64,000 nt of DNA, taken from the NCBI RefSeq assembly GCF_026184235.1, contig NZ_CP110806.1, positions 3,038,001-3,102,000 on the forward strand. Direction: 5' to 3'. The position numbers and the translations under genes were made by a program. This DNA comes from Cellulomonas sp. S1-8 (GTDB lineage Bacteria > Actinomycetota > Actinomycetes > Actinomycetales > Cellulomonadaceae). The notes beneath the pieces were generated by a model. That model was given only the letters and a program-made list of their open reading frames with translations. It made no database searches and was not told the DNA's origin. Below are positions 27,469 to 36,024 of this stretch, piece after piece. How positions within the stretch are numbered: position 1 is the first letter of the stretch; each line of letters opens with the position of its first letter.

Positions 27469-27486
27469 AAGGGGTGACGGCGGCGG

Positions 27487-30087
27487 CTAGAGCTTGGTGA
27501 CCGGGGAGTAGCGCAGCAGCAGGCGCTTCTCGCCGTTGGTGCCGAAGTCGATCTTGGCGACCGCGTTCTGGCCGGCACCCTCGAGCGCGATCACCGTGCC
27601 CAGGCCGTAGGAGTCGTGCGTGACCTTGTCGCCGACGTCCAGGTCGGGGACCGTGCCGCGCGGCGTCGCGGAGCCGAACGACGCGCCCGTGCGGGGCAGG
27701 GGCTCGCGCTGCTCGCGCTGCTGCGTGCGGACGGGGCCGCTGCTCGACCCCGAGCCGCCGCGCTCACCCCACGACGACCCGCCTCGCGTGCCGCCACCCC
27801 CCGTGCCGAAGCCCGACCCCCACCCGCCGCGCAGGCGCGACGTCGAGGACTCGCGGCGCCGCCAGTCGACGAGCTCGTCGGGCAGGTCGTCGAGGAACCG
27901 GCTGGGCGGGAGCTCGTTGGGCACGCCCCACGCGGTGCGCACGGCGGCGCGCGACACGTAGAGCCGCTGCCGCGCGCGCGTCAGCCCGACGTACGCGAGG
28001 CGCCGCTCCTCGGCGAGCTGGTCCGGGTCGGCCAGGGAACGCATGTGCGGGAACGTGCCGTCCTCCATGCCGGTGAGGAAGACGACCGGGAACTCCAGTC
28101 CCTTGGCGGTGTGCAGGGTCATGAGCGTGACGACGCCCGCCGCACGCGCCGACGCCGCGGTCTCGCTGTCGTCGGCGCCGTCGGGCACGGGGATCTGGTC
28201 GGAGTCCGCCACCAGGGACACGCGCTCGAGGAAGTCGGTGAGGGTGCCCTCGGGCTCGGCCTGCTCGAACTCGGCGGCCACCGCGTGCAGCTCGGCGAGG
28301 TTCTCGACGCGGGACCCGTCCTGCGGGTCCTCGCTGGCGCGCAGCTCGGCGAGGTAGCCGCTGCGGTCCAGCACCGAGCCGAGCACCTGCGCCGGTCCCG
28401 CGCCCGACGCGGCGAGGTCGCGCAGCTCGTCGAGCATCGCGGCGAACGCGCGCAGCCCGGTCAGCGCACGCGTGCCGAGGCCGGGGACCTCGTCGAGGCG
28501 GGCCAGCCCTTCGCCGAAGGACGTGCGCTCGCGCTCCGCGAACGCCGCGACCATGGCCTCCGAGCGGTCCCCCAGGCCCCGCTTGGGCGTGTTGAGGATG
28601 CGGCGCGTGCTGACGTCGTCGTCCGGGTTGGCGATGGCCCGCAGGTAGGCGACCGCGTCCTTGATCTCCTTGCGCTCGTAGAAGCGCGTGCCGCCGACGA
28701 CCTTGTACGGCAGGCCGACGCGGACCAGCACCTCCTCCAGCGCGCGCGACTGGGCGTTGGCGCGGTAGAAGATCGCCACGTCGCCGGGCCGCACGCCGTC
28801 GGAGTCGCCGAGCCGGTCGATCTCCTCGGCGACGAACCGCGCCTCCTCGTGCTCGGTGTCCGCGACGTACGCCACGATCTGCGCGCCGGCGCCCGAGTCC
28901 GTCCACAGCCGCTTGGCCGTGCGCCCCGTGTTCTTGCTGATCACCGCGTTGGCAGCCGAGAGGATGGTCTGCGTGGAGCGGTAGTTCTGCTCGAGCAGGA
29001 TCGTCGTGGCGTCCGGGTAGTCGGCCTCGAACTCCATGATGTTGCGGATCGACGCGCCGCGGAACGCGTAGATCGACTGGTCCGCGTCGCCGACGACCGT
29101 CAGCTCACCGCGCCCGACCCCGTCGTCGTCCTGCGCGCCGACGCCCGCGAGCTCGCGGACCAGCACGTACTGCGCGTGGTTGGTGTCCTGGTACTCGTCG
29201 ACCAGCACGTGCCGGAACCGGCGCCGGTAGTGCTCGGCGACCTGCGGGAAGGCCTGCAGCAGGTGCACGGTCCGCATGATCAGGTCGTCGAAGTCGAGCG
29301 CGTGCGCCTGCTGCAGCCGCTGCTGGTAGCGCGTGTAGACCTGAGCGAGCACGGTGTCGAAGTCGTCGGCCTTCCCACCGCCGTTCGAGGCCGCGAACGC
29401 GTCGGGGTCGACCAGCTCGTCCTTGAGCGCGGAGATCTTGTGACCCAGCGCCTTGGCCGGGTACCGCTTGGGGTCCAGCTCGAGCTCCCGCGCGACGAGC
29501 GTGAGCAGCCGCTGCGAGTCGGCCTGGTCGTAGATCGAGAAGCTGGTGCGCAGCCCGAGCGTCGCGGCCTCGCGCCGCAGGATGCGCACGCACGCCGAGT
29601 GGAACGTCGAGACCCACATGCGCTGCGCCGACGGCCCGACCAGGTGCTCGACCCGCTCGCGCATCTCGGCAGCCGCCTTGTTGGTGAACGTGATCGCGAG
29701 GATCTCGCCCGCGCGGGCGCGGCGGGTCGCCAGCAGGTGCGCGATGCGGTGCGTGAGGACGCGCGTCTTGCCCGACCCGGCGCCCGCGACGATGAGCAGC
29801 GGGCCACCGGCGTGCAGCACGGCGGCGCGCTGCTCCGGGTTCAGGCCGTCGAGCAGGGCGGCCGCGCGCTGCTCGTCGGCGGCGGCGCGCTCCGTCGCCG
29901 CGGCGTCGAGGCGCGACCGGTCGTCGCCCGCAGCAGGGTCGACGTCGTCGTCACGCGGCGGCACGACCAGGGGCAGGCCGGACGACTCCCCGGCGTGCGA
30001 GCGCGCGACGGCGGCGCGCGCGTCCGGCGCTCCGGGGGCAGGCAGGCCCGGGACAGGGAGGGAGAGGCTCTCGAACAACGACGTCAT
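27487..30087 (-). CDS. pcrA: ATP-dependent 3'-5' DNA helicase PcrA/UvrD
   Basis: 866 residues from ATG 30087. Superfamily 1 helicase for repair and replication restart. Motif I is IVAGAGSGKTRVLTHRI, II is DEYQDTNHAQYV, III GDADQSIYAFRGA, IV around LEQNYRSTQTIL, V VTLMTLHTAKGLEFPVV, VI EERRLAYVGLTRAR. A Gly/Ser-rich linker (about 770-800) leads to the C-terminal Tudor-like tail (VGDKVTHDSYGLGTVIALEG) that binds RNA polymerase in PcrA. Earlier in-frame ATGs (30135, 30120) lie upstream of a -10 (TACGCT, 30103-30098) that would give an almost leaderless mRNA starting at 30087. Confidence 0.95.
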   Translation of the reverse strand: MTSLFESLSLPVPGLPAPGAPDARAAVARSHAGESSGLPLVVPPRDDDVDPAAGDDRSRLDAAATERAAADEQRAAALLDGLNPEQRAAVLHAGGPLLIVAGAGSGKTRVLTHRIAHLLATRRARAGEILAITFTNKAAAEMRERVEHLVGPSAQRMWVSTFHSACVRILRREAATLGLRTSFSIYDQADSQRLLTLVARELELDPKRYPAKALGHKISALKDELVDPDAFAASNGGGKADDFDTVLAQVYTRYQQRLQQAHALDFDDLIMRTVHLLQAFPQVAEHYRRRFRHVLVDEYQDTNHAQYVLVRELAGVGAQDDDGVGRGELTVVGDADQSIYAFRGASIRNIMEFEADYPDATTILLEQNYRSTQTILSAANAVISKNTGRTAKRLWTDSGAGAQIVAYVADTEHEEARFVAEEIDRLGDSDGVRPGDVAIFYRANAQSRALEEVLVRVGLPYKVVGGTRFYERKEIKDAVAYLRAIANPDDDVSTRRILNTPKRGLGDRSEAMVAAFAERERTSFGEGLARLDEVPGLGTRALTGLRAFAAMLDELRDLAASGAGPAQVLGSVLDRSGYLAELRASEDPQDGSRVENLAELHAVAAEFEQAEPEGTLTDFLERVSLVADSDQIPVPDGADDSETAASARAAGVVTLMTLHTAKGLEFPVVFLTGMEDGTFPHMRSLADPDQLAEERRLAYVGLTRARQRLYVSRAAVRTAWGVPNELPPSRFLDDLPDELVDWRRRESSTSRLRGGWGSGFGTGGGGTRGGSSWGERGGSGSSSGPVRTQQREQREPLPRTGASFGSATPRGTVPDLDVGDKVTHDSYGLGTVIALEGAGQNAVAKIDFGTNGEKRLLLRYSPVTKL

Positions 30088-30097
30088 GGCACCACCC

Positions 30098-30103
30098 AGC
30101 GTA
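30098..30103 (-). promoter_or_regulatory. -10 element of pcrA
   Basis: TACGCT on the minus strand with ten bases to ATG 30087, giving a leader of about three bases. It favours the shorter protein over the upstream ATGs. Confidence 0.45.
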
Positions 30104-30174
30104 GGCGCCGCCGCCGACATCCCCTCCGCCGACATCCCTTCCTCGAAGGAAGCGGTGTCGCGACCCCGCAGCCC

Positions 30175-30669
30175 TCAGCGCGCGACGAGCGCGAGCACCC
30201 ACACGCCGACCACGAGCATCGCGGCGGCGAGCTCCACGAGGATCGTCAGCCCGGTGGCCTGCAGCGCACGCACCGTCGCGCGCCACGCCGTGCGCACCTC
30301 GCGTGCCCGCAGCCACTCGACGAGGAACACGGCGCCGACGAAGAACAGGAACAGGCCGACGACCGGGACGACGAAGAACCCGACGATGCCGGCGATCCCG
30401 CCCCAGACGAGCGTGCTGCTGCGCACGCCGGAGCGTTGCATGTGGCGTCCCGCGACGAGGTACTTGACGACCTGGCCGGCGGCCGTGAGCACCACGGCGA
30501 GCACGGCGACCACCCAGCCGGCGCCCGTGCCCTGCAACGCGCCCCACAGGGCCACGGCCCCGCCCACGAGGAACGCGCCGGGCAGCACCTGCACGACGAC
30601 GCCGACCAGCCCGACGACCACGAGGACCGTCACGAGCAGGTCGAGCTCACCGGCCCAGTCGATCGTCAC
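30175..30669 (-). CDS. DUF456 family membrane protein
   Basis: 164 residues from GTG 30669, with TAGCCT six bases upstream and no Shine-Dalgarno sequence (leaderless). Four to five hydrophobic segments; the DUF456 pattern is seen in VVGLVGVVVQVLPGAFLVGG near the N-terminus, then GQVVKYLVAGRHMQRSGVRS, and GFFVVPVVGLFLFFVGAVF followed by the cytoplasmic ARE(V)RTAWRAT helix. Glycine-rich helices and small size are typical. Function unknown. It is downstream of, but probably separate from, the 30842-31189 gene, with a duplicated repeat between. Confidence 0.9.
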   Translation of the reverse strand: MTIDWAGELDLLVTVLVVVGLVGVVVQVLPGAFLVGGAVALWGALQGTGAGWVVAVLAVVLTAAGQVVKYLVAGRHMQRSGVRSSTLVWGGIAGIVGFFVVPVVGLFLFFVGAVFLVEWLRAREVRTAWRATVRALQATGLTILVELAAAMLVVGVWVLALVAR

Positions 30670-30675
30670 GACGTG

Positions 30676-30681
30676 AGGCTA
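30676..30681 (-). promoter_or_regulatory. -10 of leaderless DUF456 transcript
   Basis: TAGCCT on the minus strand, then six bases (CACGTC), then GTG at 30669. Confidence 0.5.
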
Positions 30682-30700
30682 GCGACTCTCCCCCGCCTCC

Positions 30701-30838
30701 GCCGACCGGAACGTCGGTCCCGCTCCGGCCGGTCGGACGGTGAGCCGGGTTCCGCTCGGCGGAGGATCTGCCGCCGACCGGAACGTCGGTCCCGCTCCGC
30801 TCCGTCAGACGGGGAGCCGGGTTCCCTCGGCGGGGAGG
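30701..30838. repeat. Direct duplication of a 72-bp intergenic unit
   Basis: The sequence GCCGACCGGAACGTCGGTCC begins at 30701 and again at 30773, a period of 72. The copies then run in parallel through GGTTCC and CTCGGCGG, with a few mismatches. Each copy contains short self-complementary pieces (CCGACCGGAACGTCGG). The 172-base gap has no open frame worth calling. Confidence 0.8.
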
Positions 30839-30841
30839 GGG

Positions 30842-31189
30842 TCAGTCCCAGAGGACGGCGATCGCGACGTTGAGGGCCGTCAGGCCCGCGATGCCGCCGA
30901 GCCAGCCGCGCGTGATGCGCTCGGGGTTGCGCCATCCGAGCACGACCATCGCCGTGACGGCGAGCGCGACGACGAGCTTGACCGCGATCTTGACGTTGTC
31001 CGGCTCGCGGCCCGCGACGCCCGACGACGCGAGGCCGACCATCAGGATCCCGGTCACGAGCGCCGTGAGGACGCCGTGGAAGGCTCCGGGGTTGAGGGTC
31101 ACCCCCTTCATCCCTGCCAGCACGCCACCGAACACCATCGCCCACCCCAGGAGGTGGAGCACCACGAGCACCCCGTACACGACGTCCAT
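30842..31189 (-). CDS. Small four-TM membrane protein
   Basis: 115 residues if started at ATG 31189; an in-frame GTG nine bases upstream would add MAP. TAGGGT ends seven bases before the ATG, which supports a leaderless start there. Four hydrophobic segments: VVYGVLVVLHLLGWAMVFGG, ALVTGILMVGLASSG, a third around KLVVALAVTAMVVLGW, and the C-terminal GIAGLTALNVAIAVLW. His15 and Gly-rich first helix resemble small integral membrane proteins annotated only as conserved in actinomycetes. Function unknown. Confidence 0.82.
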   Translation of the reverse strand: MDVVYGVLVVLHLLGWAMVFGGVLAGMKGVTLNPGAFHGVLTALVTGILMVGLASSGVAGREPDNVKIAVKLVVALAVTAMVVLGWRNPERITRGWLGGIAGLTALNVAIAVLWD

Positions 31190-31196
31190 GGGCGCC

Positions 31197-31229
31197 ACCC
31201 TAGTGGATCTGACGCCTCGTCAGATCCAC
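31197..31229 (-). promoter_or_regulatory. Promoter with a perfect 12-bp inverted repeat abutting the -10
   Basis: TAGGGT (minus strand, 31202-31197) is the -10. Immediately upstream, GTGGATCTGACG (31203-31214) and CGTCAGATCCAC (31218-31229) form a perfect inverted repeat with a 3-base centre, filling the spacer up to the -35 position. It could be an operator, or part of an intergenic repeat. Two copies of CCCCTCGGGA (31235 and 31267) follow further upstream. Confidence 0.5.
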
Positions 31230-31304
31230 GTCCTCCCCTCGGGATTGTCGCCCACGAGAGTGTCGCCCCTCGGGAAAGTCGGCGCGGCGCCCCGTGCGGG
31301 CCGC

Positions 31305-31310
31305 TAGCCT
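31305..31310 (+). promoter_or_regulatory. -10 element of the HIT-like gene
   Basis: TAGCCT on the plus strand, 42 bases before ATG 31353. GAGGTGG just before the ATG serves as ribosome-binding site. Confidence 0.45.
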
Positions 31311-31352
31311 CGCGGCGGACCCGCACGAGCCGACCGACGCAGAGGTGGACGC

Positions 31353-31982
31353 ATGACGCACACGACCGGCAGCCCGGGCACGGACGCGGCACTCGACGTC
31401 ACGGCACTCGTCGCACGTGCCCGCGCCGCCGCCGGTCCGGACGGCCGGGCGACCGTCGGGGACATCGCCGGCTGGGAGACCTTCCCGTTCGAGCGGGAGG
31501 GCCTGCGGCTGAGGGTCCTCGAGGACCCCGTGGTCCCCGAGCCGCCGCGGTCCGACGAGGACGCGGCCACCTGCCGGCGCTGCGCCCTCCCCGACGAACG
31601 CTTCGCCTGGACCGACGACACGTGGCGGCTCAGCGCGGGTGGCCCGGTCAGCGTCCCCACGCTGATCCTCGACCCGCGGGCGCACGGCGACCTGGGCGAC
31701 CTCGACGACGCGGGCGCAGCCGACCTGGGCCGGATGATCGTCCGCATCGAGCGCGCGCTGGCCGCCGTGCCGGGCGTCGGACGGGTGCACGTGCACCGCT
31801 GGGGCGACGGCAACGGGCACCTGCACATCTTCTTCTTCGCCCGGCCCGAGGGCTTGATCCAGCTGCGCGGACTGGTCATGCCGCTGTGGACGCACCACCT
31901 GCCGGCGCTGCCCGACGACGAGTGGGACGCGATCGTCGCGTCCGTCGTCATCGCCCTGGATGCGGGCCGCACCCCCGCCTGA
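31353..31982 (+). CDS. HIT-like superfamily protein
   Basis: 209 residues. The C-terminal half has GRVHVHRWGDGNGHLHIFFFARPEG, a run of histidines with hydrophobic spacers that resembles the HIT active-site strand (H-x-H-x-H type), although the canonical HxHxHxx order is loosened to H-L-H-I-F. The middle has a CRRCALPDERFAW segment with two cysteines, recalling the metal-binding start of some HIT hydrolases. The first 45 residues are polar. HIT proteins hydrolyse or transfer nucleotides; which substrate is used here is unknown. It converges on the response regulator gene. Confidence 0.7.
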   Translation: MTHTTGSPGTDAALDVTALVARARAAAGPDGRATVGDIAGWETFPFEREGLRLRVLEDPVVPEPPRSDEDAATCRRCALPDERFAWTDDTWRLSAGGPVSVPTLILDPRAHGDLGDLDDAGAADLGRMIVRIERALAAVPGVGRVHVHRWGDGNGHLHIFFFARPEGLIQLRGLVMPLWTHHLPALPDDEWDAIVASVVIALDAGRTPA

Positions 31983-31988
31983 GGCGCC

Positions 31989-32642
31989 TCACAGCAGGCG
32001 GCGCGCCGCCGCCCACCGCGTCAGCTCGTGCCGGTTCGACAGCTGCAGCTTGCGCAGCACGGCCGACACGTGGGTCTCGACCGTCTTGACGGAGATGAAC
32101 AGCTCGCCCGCGACCTCGCGGTAGGTGTACCCGCGGGCGATGAGCCGCATCACCTCGCGCTCGCGTGCGGAGAGCCGGTCGAGCTCGTCGTCGCCCGTCG
32201 CGACGTCGCCCGCGGCCGCGCCGAACGCGTCGAGCACGAAGCCCGCCAGGCGCGGCGAGAACACCGCGTCCCCGCCGGCGACGCGCAGCACCGCGTCCGT
32301 CAGCGCCTGCGGGTCGATCGCCTTGGTGACGTACCCGCGCGCACCGACGCGGATGACGGCCACGACGTCCTCGGCGGCGTCCGACACGGACAGCGCGAGG
32401 AACCGCGTGCCGGGCACGTCCACGCACCGACGCACCACCTCGGCACCGCCGCCGCCGTCCCCGCCGGGCAGGTGCACGTCCAGCAGCACGACGGGCGGCG
32501 CGAGGTCGTGCACGACCTGCACGGCCTCGTCGACGCCGGCGGCCTCCCCCACGACGCGCACGCGGGCGTCGAGGGACGCCTTCACGCCCGCACGGAACAT
32601 GTGGTGGTCGTCGACCAGCACCACGTCGACCGGTTCGTTCAC
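31989..32642 (-). CDS. NarL/LuxR-type response regulator (partner of the PspC-kinase)
   Basis: 217 residues from GTG 32642, overlapping the kinase stop by 4 bases (GTGA). The receiver domain (1-120) has the acidic pocket VLVDDHHMFRAGV and the phosphorylated Asp in VVLLDVHLPGGDG. The C-terminal helix-turn-helix (about 150-215) is LSAREREVMRLIARGYTYRE...SVKTVETHVSAVLRKL. Such regulators act as phosphorylated dimers. The divergent PspC gene is the likely target, as in other PspC-kinase loci responding to envelope stress. Confidence 0.94.
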   Translation of the reverse strand: MNEPVDVVLVDDHHMFRAGVKASLDARVRVVGEAAGVDEAVQVVHDLAPPVVLLDVHLPGGDGGGGAEVVRRCVDVPGTRFLALSVSDAAEDVVAVIRVGARGYVTKAIDPQALTDAVLRVAGGDAVFSPRLAGFVLDAFGAAAGDVATGDDELDRLSAREREVMRLIARGYTYREVAGELFISVKTVETHVSAVLRKLQLSNRHELTRWAAARRLL

Positions 32643-33973
32643 GCGTCGCGCTCCTCGTTCTCGTCGTCCACGCCCTGGCCGGACCCGCCGCCACCGACAG
32701 GCATGCACAGCTGGACCTCGGTACCCCGCTCGGGGCTGCTCGTCACGCGTGCGGTGCCGCCGCGGCGCCGCACGCGTCCCATGATCGACTCCCGGACGCC
32801 GAACCTGTCGGGACCCACGTCGTCCAGGTCGAACCCGTCGCCACGGTCCCGCACGAAGACCTCGACGGACTGCGGCCCGACCTCGAGGTACACCGACACC
32901 GGGGGCCGCCCGTGCACCACGGCGTTGACGAGCGCCTCCCGGGTCGCCTGCAGCAGCGCGAGCGTGTCGGGCTCGGGCACGCGGTCCCCCACGACGACGA
33001 GGTCGACGGCGACGGGCTCGCCCCCCGGACCCGAGCGGGAGTCCTCGACCTCGGCGACGACGGCCCGCAGCGCGGCGACGAGCGACGTGCCCGGCTCGGC
33101 GCGGTCGTCGTACAGCCACTCGCGCAGCTCGCGCTCCTGCGCACGGGCCATCCGGGCGACCTCGGCGGGCTCGTCGGAGCGCGCCCGGATGAGCGCGAGG
33201 GTCTGCAGCACCGAGTCGTGCAGGTGCGCCGCGATGTCCGCGCGCTCGGCCTCGCGTGCCCGCGCCGCGCGCTCGTCCCCGAGCTCGCGCACGAGCCGCA
33301 CCCACCACGGCGCCATGACCAGCCCGACGCCCAGCAGCACCGCGAGCGCCGCGACGGCCGACTGCGCCAGCAGCGCCGGCTCGACGCCCTGCCCCACGGC
33401 CTGCCCGGCGACCAGCAGGACCCCGGCGCCCGCGAGCAGCCCGCCCCCGATGAGGCGCAGCACGCTGATGCGTCGACCGTCCTGCCGGCCGTGCTGCACG
33501 GCGTCGAGCTGGCTCCACGCGAGCGCGACGCCCACGAGGACGACCAGCACCGGCAGCGCCCACGTCACGTCGATGCTCGCGCCCAGCCGCATCGCGACGA
33601 GCACCCCCGCCGTCACGACGAGCAACGCGCCCAGGGCGATCTCCGCCCACGGGATGCGTCGCCCGTCGTCGCGCAGCGGCTGCCGACGCGCCAGCCGCTG
33701 CAGCGCGCTGGGACGCGCGGCCGCCGCGACGGCCGCGGGGTCCCCCACCGGGACGGTGAGCCACCAGAACAGGTAGAGGGCGAGCCCGACGCCGGCGACG
33801 GGTACCAGCGCGACCAGGACGATGCGCACGAGCACGACCGACAGGTCGAGGTGCGCCGCGAGCCCGGTCGCGACCCCGGCGAACCACCGCCTTTGCGGGG
33901 GCCGACGCAGCGGCAGCCGCACGCGCGGCGGCGCGCCGGGGGGCGGCGCCAGGCCGTACGGTGCGGTGCTCAC
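32639..33973 (-). CDS. PspC-domain sensor histidine kinase (HisKA_3 type)
   Basis: 444 residues from GTG 33973; longer starts have no support. Residues about 25-80 form a PspC domain (RRWFAGVATGLAAHLDLSVV followed by a TM helix). Four more TM segments end near residue 230. The dimerisation helix holds the phosphorylated His in ADIAAHLHDSVLQTLALIRA, then the family ELREWLYDD. The ATPase has REALVNAVVHG, VRDRGDGFD and RGGTARVTSSPERGTE. It is typical of actinobacterial envelope-stress kinases in which the PspC part is the sensor. It is co-translated with its regulator and divergent from the PspC protein. Confidence 0.93.
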   Translation of the reverse strand: MSTAPYGLAPPPGAPPRVRLPLRRPPQRRWFAGVATGLAAHLDLSVVLVRIVLVALVPVAGVGLALYLFWWLTVPVGDPAAVAAAARPSALQRLARRQPLRDDGRRIPWAEIALGALLVVTAGVLVAMRLGASIDVTWALPVLVVLVGVALAWSQLDAVQHGRQDGRRISVLRLIGGGLLAGAGVLLVAGQAVGQGVEPALLAQSAVAALAVLLGVGLVMAPWWVRLVRELGDERAARAREAERADIAAHLHDSVLQTLALIRARSDEPAEVARMARAQERELREWLYDDRAEPGTSLVAALRAVVAEVEDSRSGPGGEPVAVDLVVVGDRVPEPDTLALLQATREALVNAVVHGRPPVSVYLEVGPQSVEVFVRDRGDGFDLDDVGPDRFGVRESIMGRVRRRGGTARVTSSPERGTEVQLCMPVGGGGSGQGVDDENEERDA

Positions 33974-34121
33974 GCACAGATCGTCACACGCCCGCAGGCT
34001 GCCCGGGCCCACCCCAGGGGCAGGTTCAGGGGCCCGACCCGCAGACCTGGGGGTCCGACCAGGGTCCTCTCAGGGCTCGTCCCCGATGTGGCGGTGCCGG
34101 ACCCGGGGCCAGGATCGAGCC

Positions 34122-35603
34122 ATGGACACGCAGACTCCCGCCGGTGCCGACGCCGGCACACCGGGCCCCACGCCCGGCACGGGCCCCGGACCGCACCCGG
34201 GCACCACGCCCCCGCCCGCCCCCCACCCCTTCTGGGTCGGGGTGCGTCGCACCGGGCTGTACCGCTCCGACGACCGCTGGGTCGGCGGTGTCGCCGGCGG
34301 CCTCGCCGAGCGCGTCGGCGTCGACCCGCTGATCGTGCGCGGCCTGCTGGCCGTCACGGCCCTGATCGGTGGCCTCGGCCTCGTCCTGTACGGCGTCGCC
34401 TGGGCGCTGCTCCCCGACGCCCGGGACAACCGCATCCTCCTCGAGCGCCTGGGCGCCGGGGACGCGAACGGCGCGCTGATCGGCTCGCTCGCCTTCGTCG
34501 TCGTCGGTTTCGCCCGCGGCGACGGCTGGTGGTGGTTCTGGGACGGCGGCGGCGCCCTCGGTGGCCTGCTGTGGCTGGCGTGCGTCGCCGGTCTCGTCGT
34601 GCTCGTCGTCACGGCCGTGCAGCGGCACAACCGCGGCAGCGCGTCGTGGCAGCCGCCCGGCGCCGTGCCGCCGCCGGGCGTGCCGCGGGCGACCGCCGGC
34701 GGGCCGCCGTACGGGCCGCCGTTCGGGCCGCCGTTCGGTCCTCACTTCGGTCCGCCGCACGCCGGTCCGCCGCACGCCGGCGCCTGGGCGCACGCGTCGA
34801 CGGCCCCGACCGCCCCCCTGCCGACGACCGGTGGCGCACCGGCGACGTCCGCCGGTGACGGCGCCCCGACGCCCCCGTACCCCCCGGCGCCGCCGTACGG
34901 CTACCAGCCGGTCCCACCCGCCCCCCCGGCACCGCCGCGTCCGCCGCGGCGCAGCGCGGACGGCGCGACCATCGGCGCCGTCGTCGGGCTGAGCGTCGTC
35001 GGGCTCGGCGTGCTGCTGCTCCTCGACCGCACCGGGGCGTACGACGGGCCGGTGTGGCTCACGGCGGGCGGCCTGGCACTCGCCCTCGCGGGCCTCGGCA
35101 TCGTCACGCTCGGCCTGCGGGGCCGCACCAGCGGGTTCGTCGGCTTCCTGGCCGTCGTGGCGGCGCTCGTGTGGGTGCCCCTGGCCCTGGTGCACCAGAC
35201 CGAATGGGAGGAGTCGGTGCGCAGCTGGGACCGCGCCGACGACGAGATCGTCGTCACGAGCCGGACCGTGGCGAGCGACGGGTTCGACGTGAGCGCCGGA
35301 GCCCTCCGGCTGGACCTCACGTCCGTCCCCCTGACCGACGACGAGCTGCGCGTGCCGATCTCGCTCGGCGCGGGTCAGCTGACGGTCGTCGTGCCGGCCG
35401 AGGCGGCCGTGCAGGCCGACATCACCACCGGCATGGGTTCGATCCGCTGGGAGCTGGACGGCGAGGTGAGGGAGCAGAGCGGTGTCGGGCTCTCGGACGT
35501 GACGTTCCAGGACGACGACGCCACCGCAGGGTCGCCCGACCTCGTGCTGGAGATCAGCTCGGGCGTCGGCGAGGTCCGCATCATCGAGGAGGCCGGAGCA
35601 TGA
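34122..35603 (+). CDS. PspC-domain protein with LiaF-like C-terminus
   Basis: 493 residues. A proline-rich tail (1-35) is followed by a PspC domain (about 40-105: LYRSDDRWVGGVAGGLAERV, then TM), two further TM segments, a long Gly/Pro/His-rich cytoplasmic linker (about 180-275), four TM segments, and a C-terminal beta-rich domain (about 385-493) with GAGQLTVVVPAEAAVQADITT and repeated MGSIRWEL / GVGEVRI elements, as in LiaF-type proteins. Such proteins inhibit or tune LiaRS-like kinases. The kinase and regulator lie on the opposite strand across 148 bases, so the three probably form one stress-sensing circuit. Confidence 0.9.
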   Translation: MDTQTPAGADAGTPGPTPGTGPGPHPGTTPPPAPHPFWVGVRRTGLYRSDDRWVGGVAGGLAERVGVDPLIVRGLLAVTALIGGLGLVLYGVAWALLPDARDNRILLERLGAGDANGALIGSLAFVVVGFARGDGWWWFWDGGGALGGLLWLACVAGLVVLVVTAVQRHNRGSASWQPPGAVPPPGVPRATAGGPPYGPPFGPPFGPHFGPPHAGPPHAGAWAHASTAPTAPLPTTGGAPATSAGDGAPTPPYPPAPPYGYQPVPPAPPAPPRPPRRSADGATIGAVVGLSVVGLGVLLLLDRTGAYDGPVWLTAGGLALALAGLGIVTLGLRGRTSGFVGFLAVVAALVWVPLALVHQTEWEESVRSWDRADDEIVVTSRTVASDGFDVSAGALRLDLTSVPLTDDELRVPISLGAGQLTVVVPAEAAVQADITTGMGSIRWELDGEVREQSGVGLSDVTFQDDDATAGSPDLVLEISSGVGEVRIIEEAGA

Positions 35604-35872
35604 GCACCGACGACATCATCATCACCGACGACGCAGCGACGACGAGCACCGCGGAGCTCCCGGGGCACGAGCACCGGCCCGGGGTCCGGGTGGGGACCGT
35701 GGTGTGGGGACTGATCGTCGTCCTGCTCGGCGCCGGGGTCCTGCTGGTCGCCGCCGGGTACACGATCGACGTGCAGCTCGCCGCGATCGTGCTGCTCATC
35801 GCCGCAGGCCTCGGCCTGATCGCGGGGCCGCTGGTCCAGGGCCTGCGCCGGGGACGCACCGCCGAGCGCTGA
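35600..35872 (+). CDS. Small two-TM membrane protein of the PspC operon
   Basis: 90 residues; ATG 35600 overlaps the PspC stop by 4 bases. An acidic, Thr-rich head (1-30) is followed by two TM segments (about 32-52 and 58-78) and a basic tail (RRGRTAER). The second segment, AAIVLLIAAGLGLIAGPLVQ, is glycine-rich. It is probably a partner of the PspC protein in the membrane. Function unknown. Confidence 0.85.
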   Translation: MSTDDIIITDDAATTSTAELPGHEHRPGVRVGTVVWGLIVVLLGAGVLLVAAGYTIDVQLAAIVLLIAAGLGLIAGPLVQGLRRGRTAER

Positions 35873-35877
35873 GCACG

Positions 35878-35919
35878 GCGCAGCGCGGAGGGCGCAGCGC
35901 GGAGGGCGCAGCGCAGGCT
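35878..35919. repeat. Three tandem 14-bp repeats
   Basis: GGCGCAGCGCGGAG-type units follow one another directly after the stop codon, the third copy ending CAGG. This is a short G/C repeat with no sign of function beyond a possible role in mRNA ending. Confidence 0.7.
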
Positions 35920-35930
35920 CAGCACCGACG

Positions 35931-35969
35931 ACCGAGGGCCGGTACCCGTGACGGGTACCGGCCCTCGGT
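35931..35969. terminator. Bidirectional terminator
   Basis: ACCGAGGGCCGGTACCC (35931-35947) pairs perfectly with 35953-35969 and one further G-C closes a 3-base loop. It lies between the convergent stops at 35872 and 36025. Confidence 0.85.
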
Positions 35970-36024
35970 CTGCCTGCGGTCCGCTCACCGGACCGCGGGG
36001 CGGGCCGTCGAGGGATCGGGCGGC

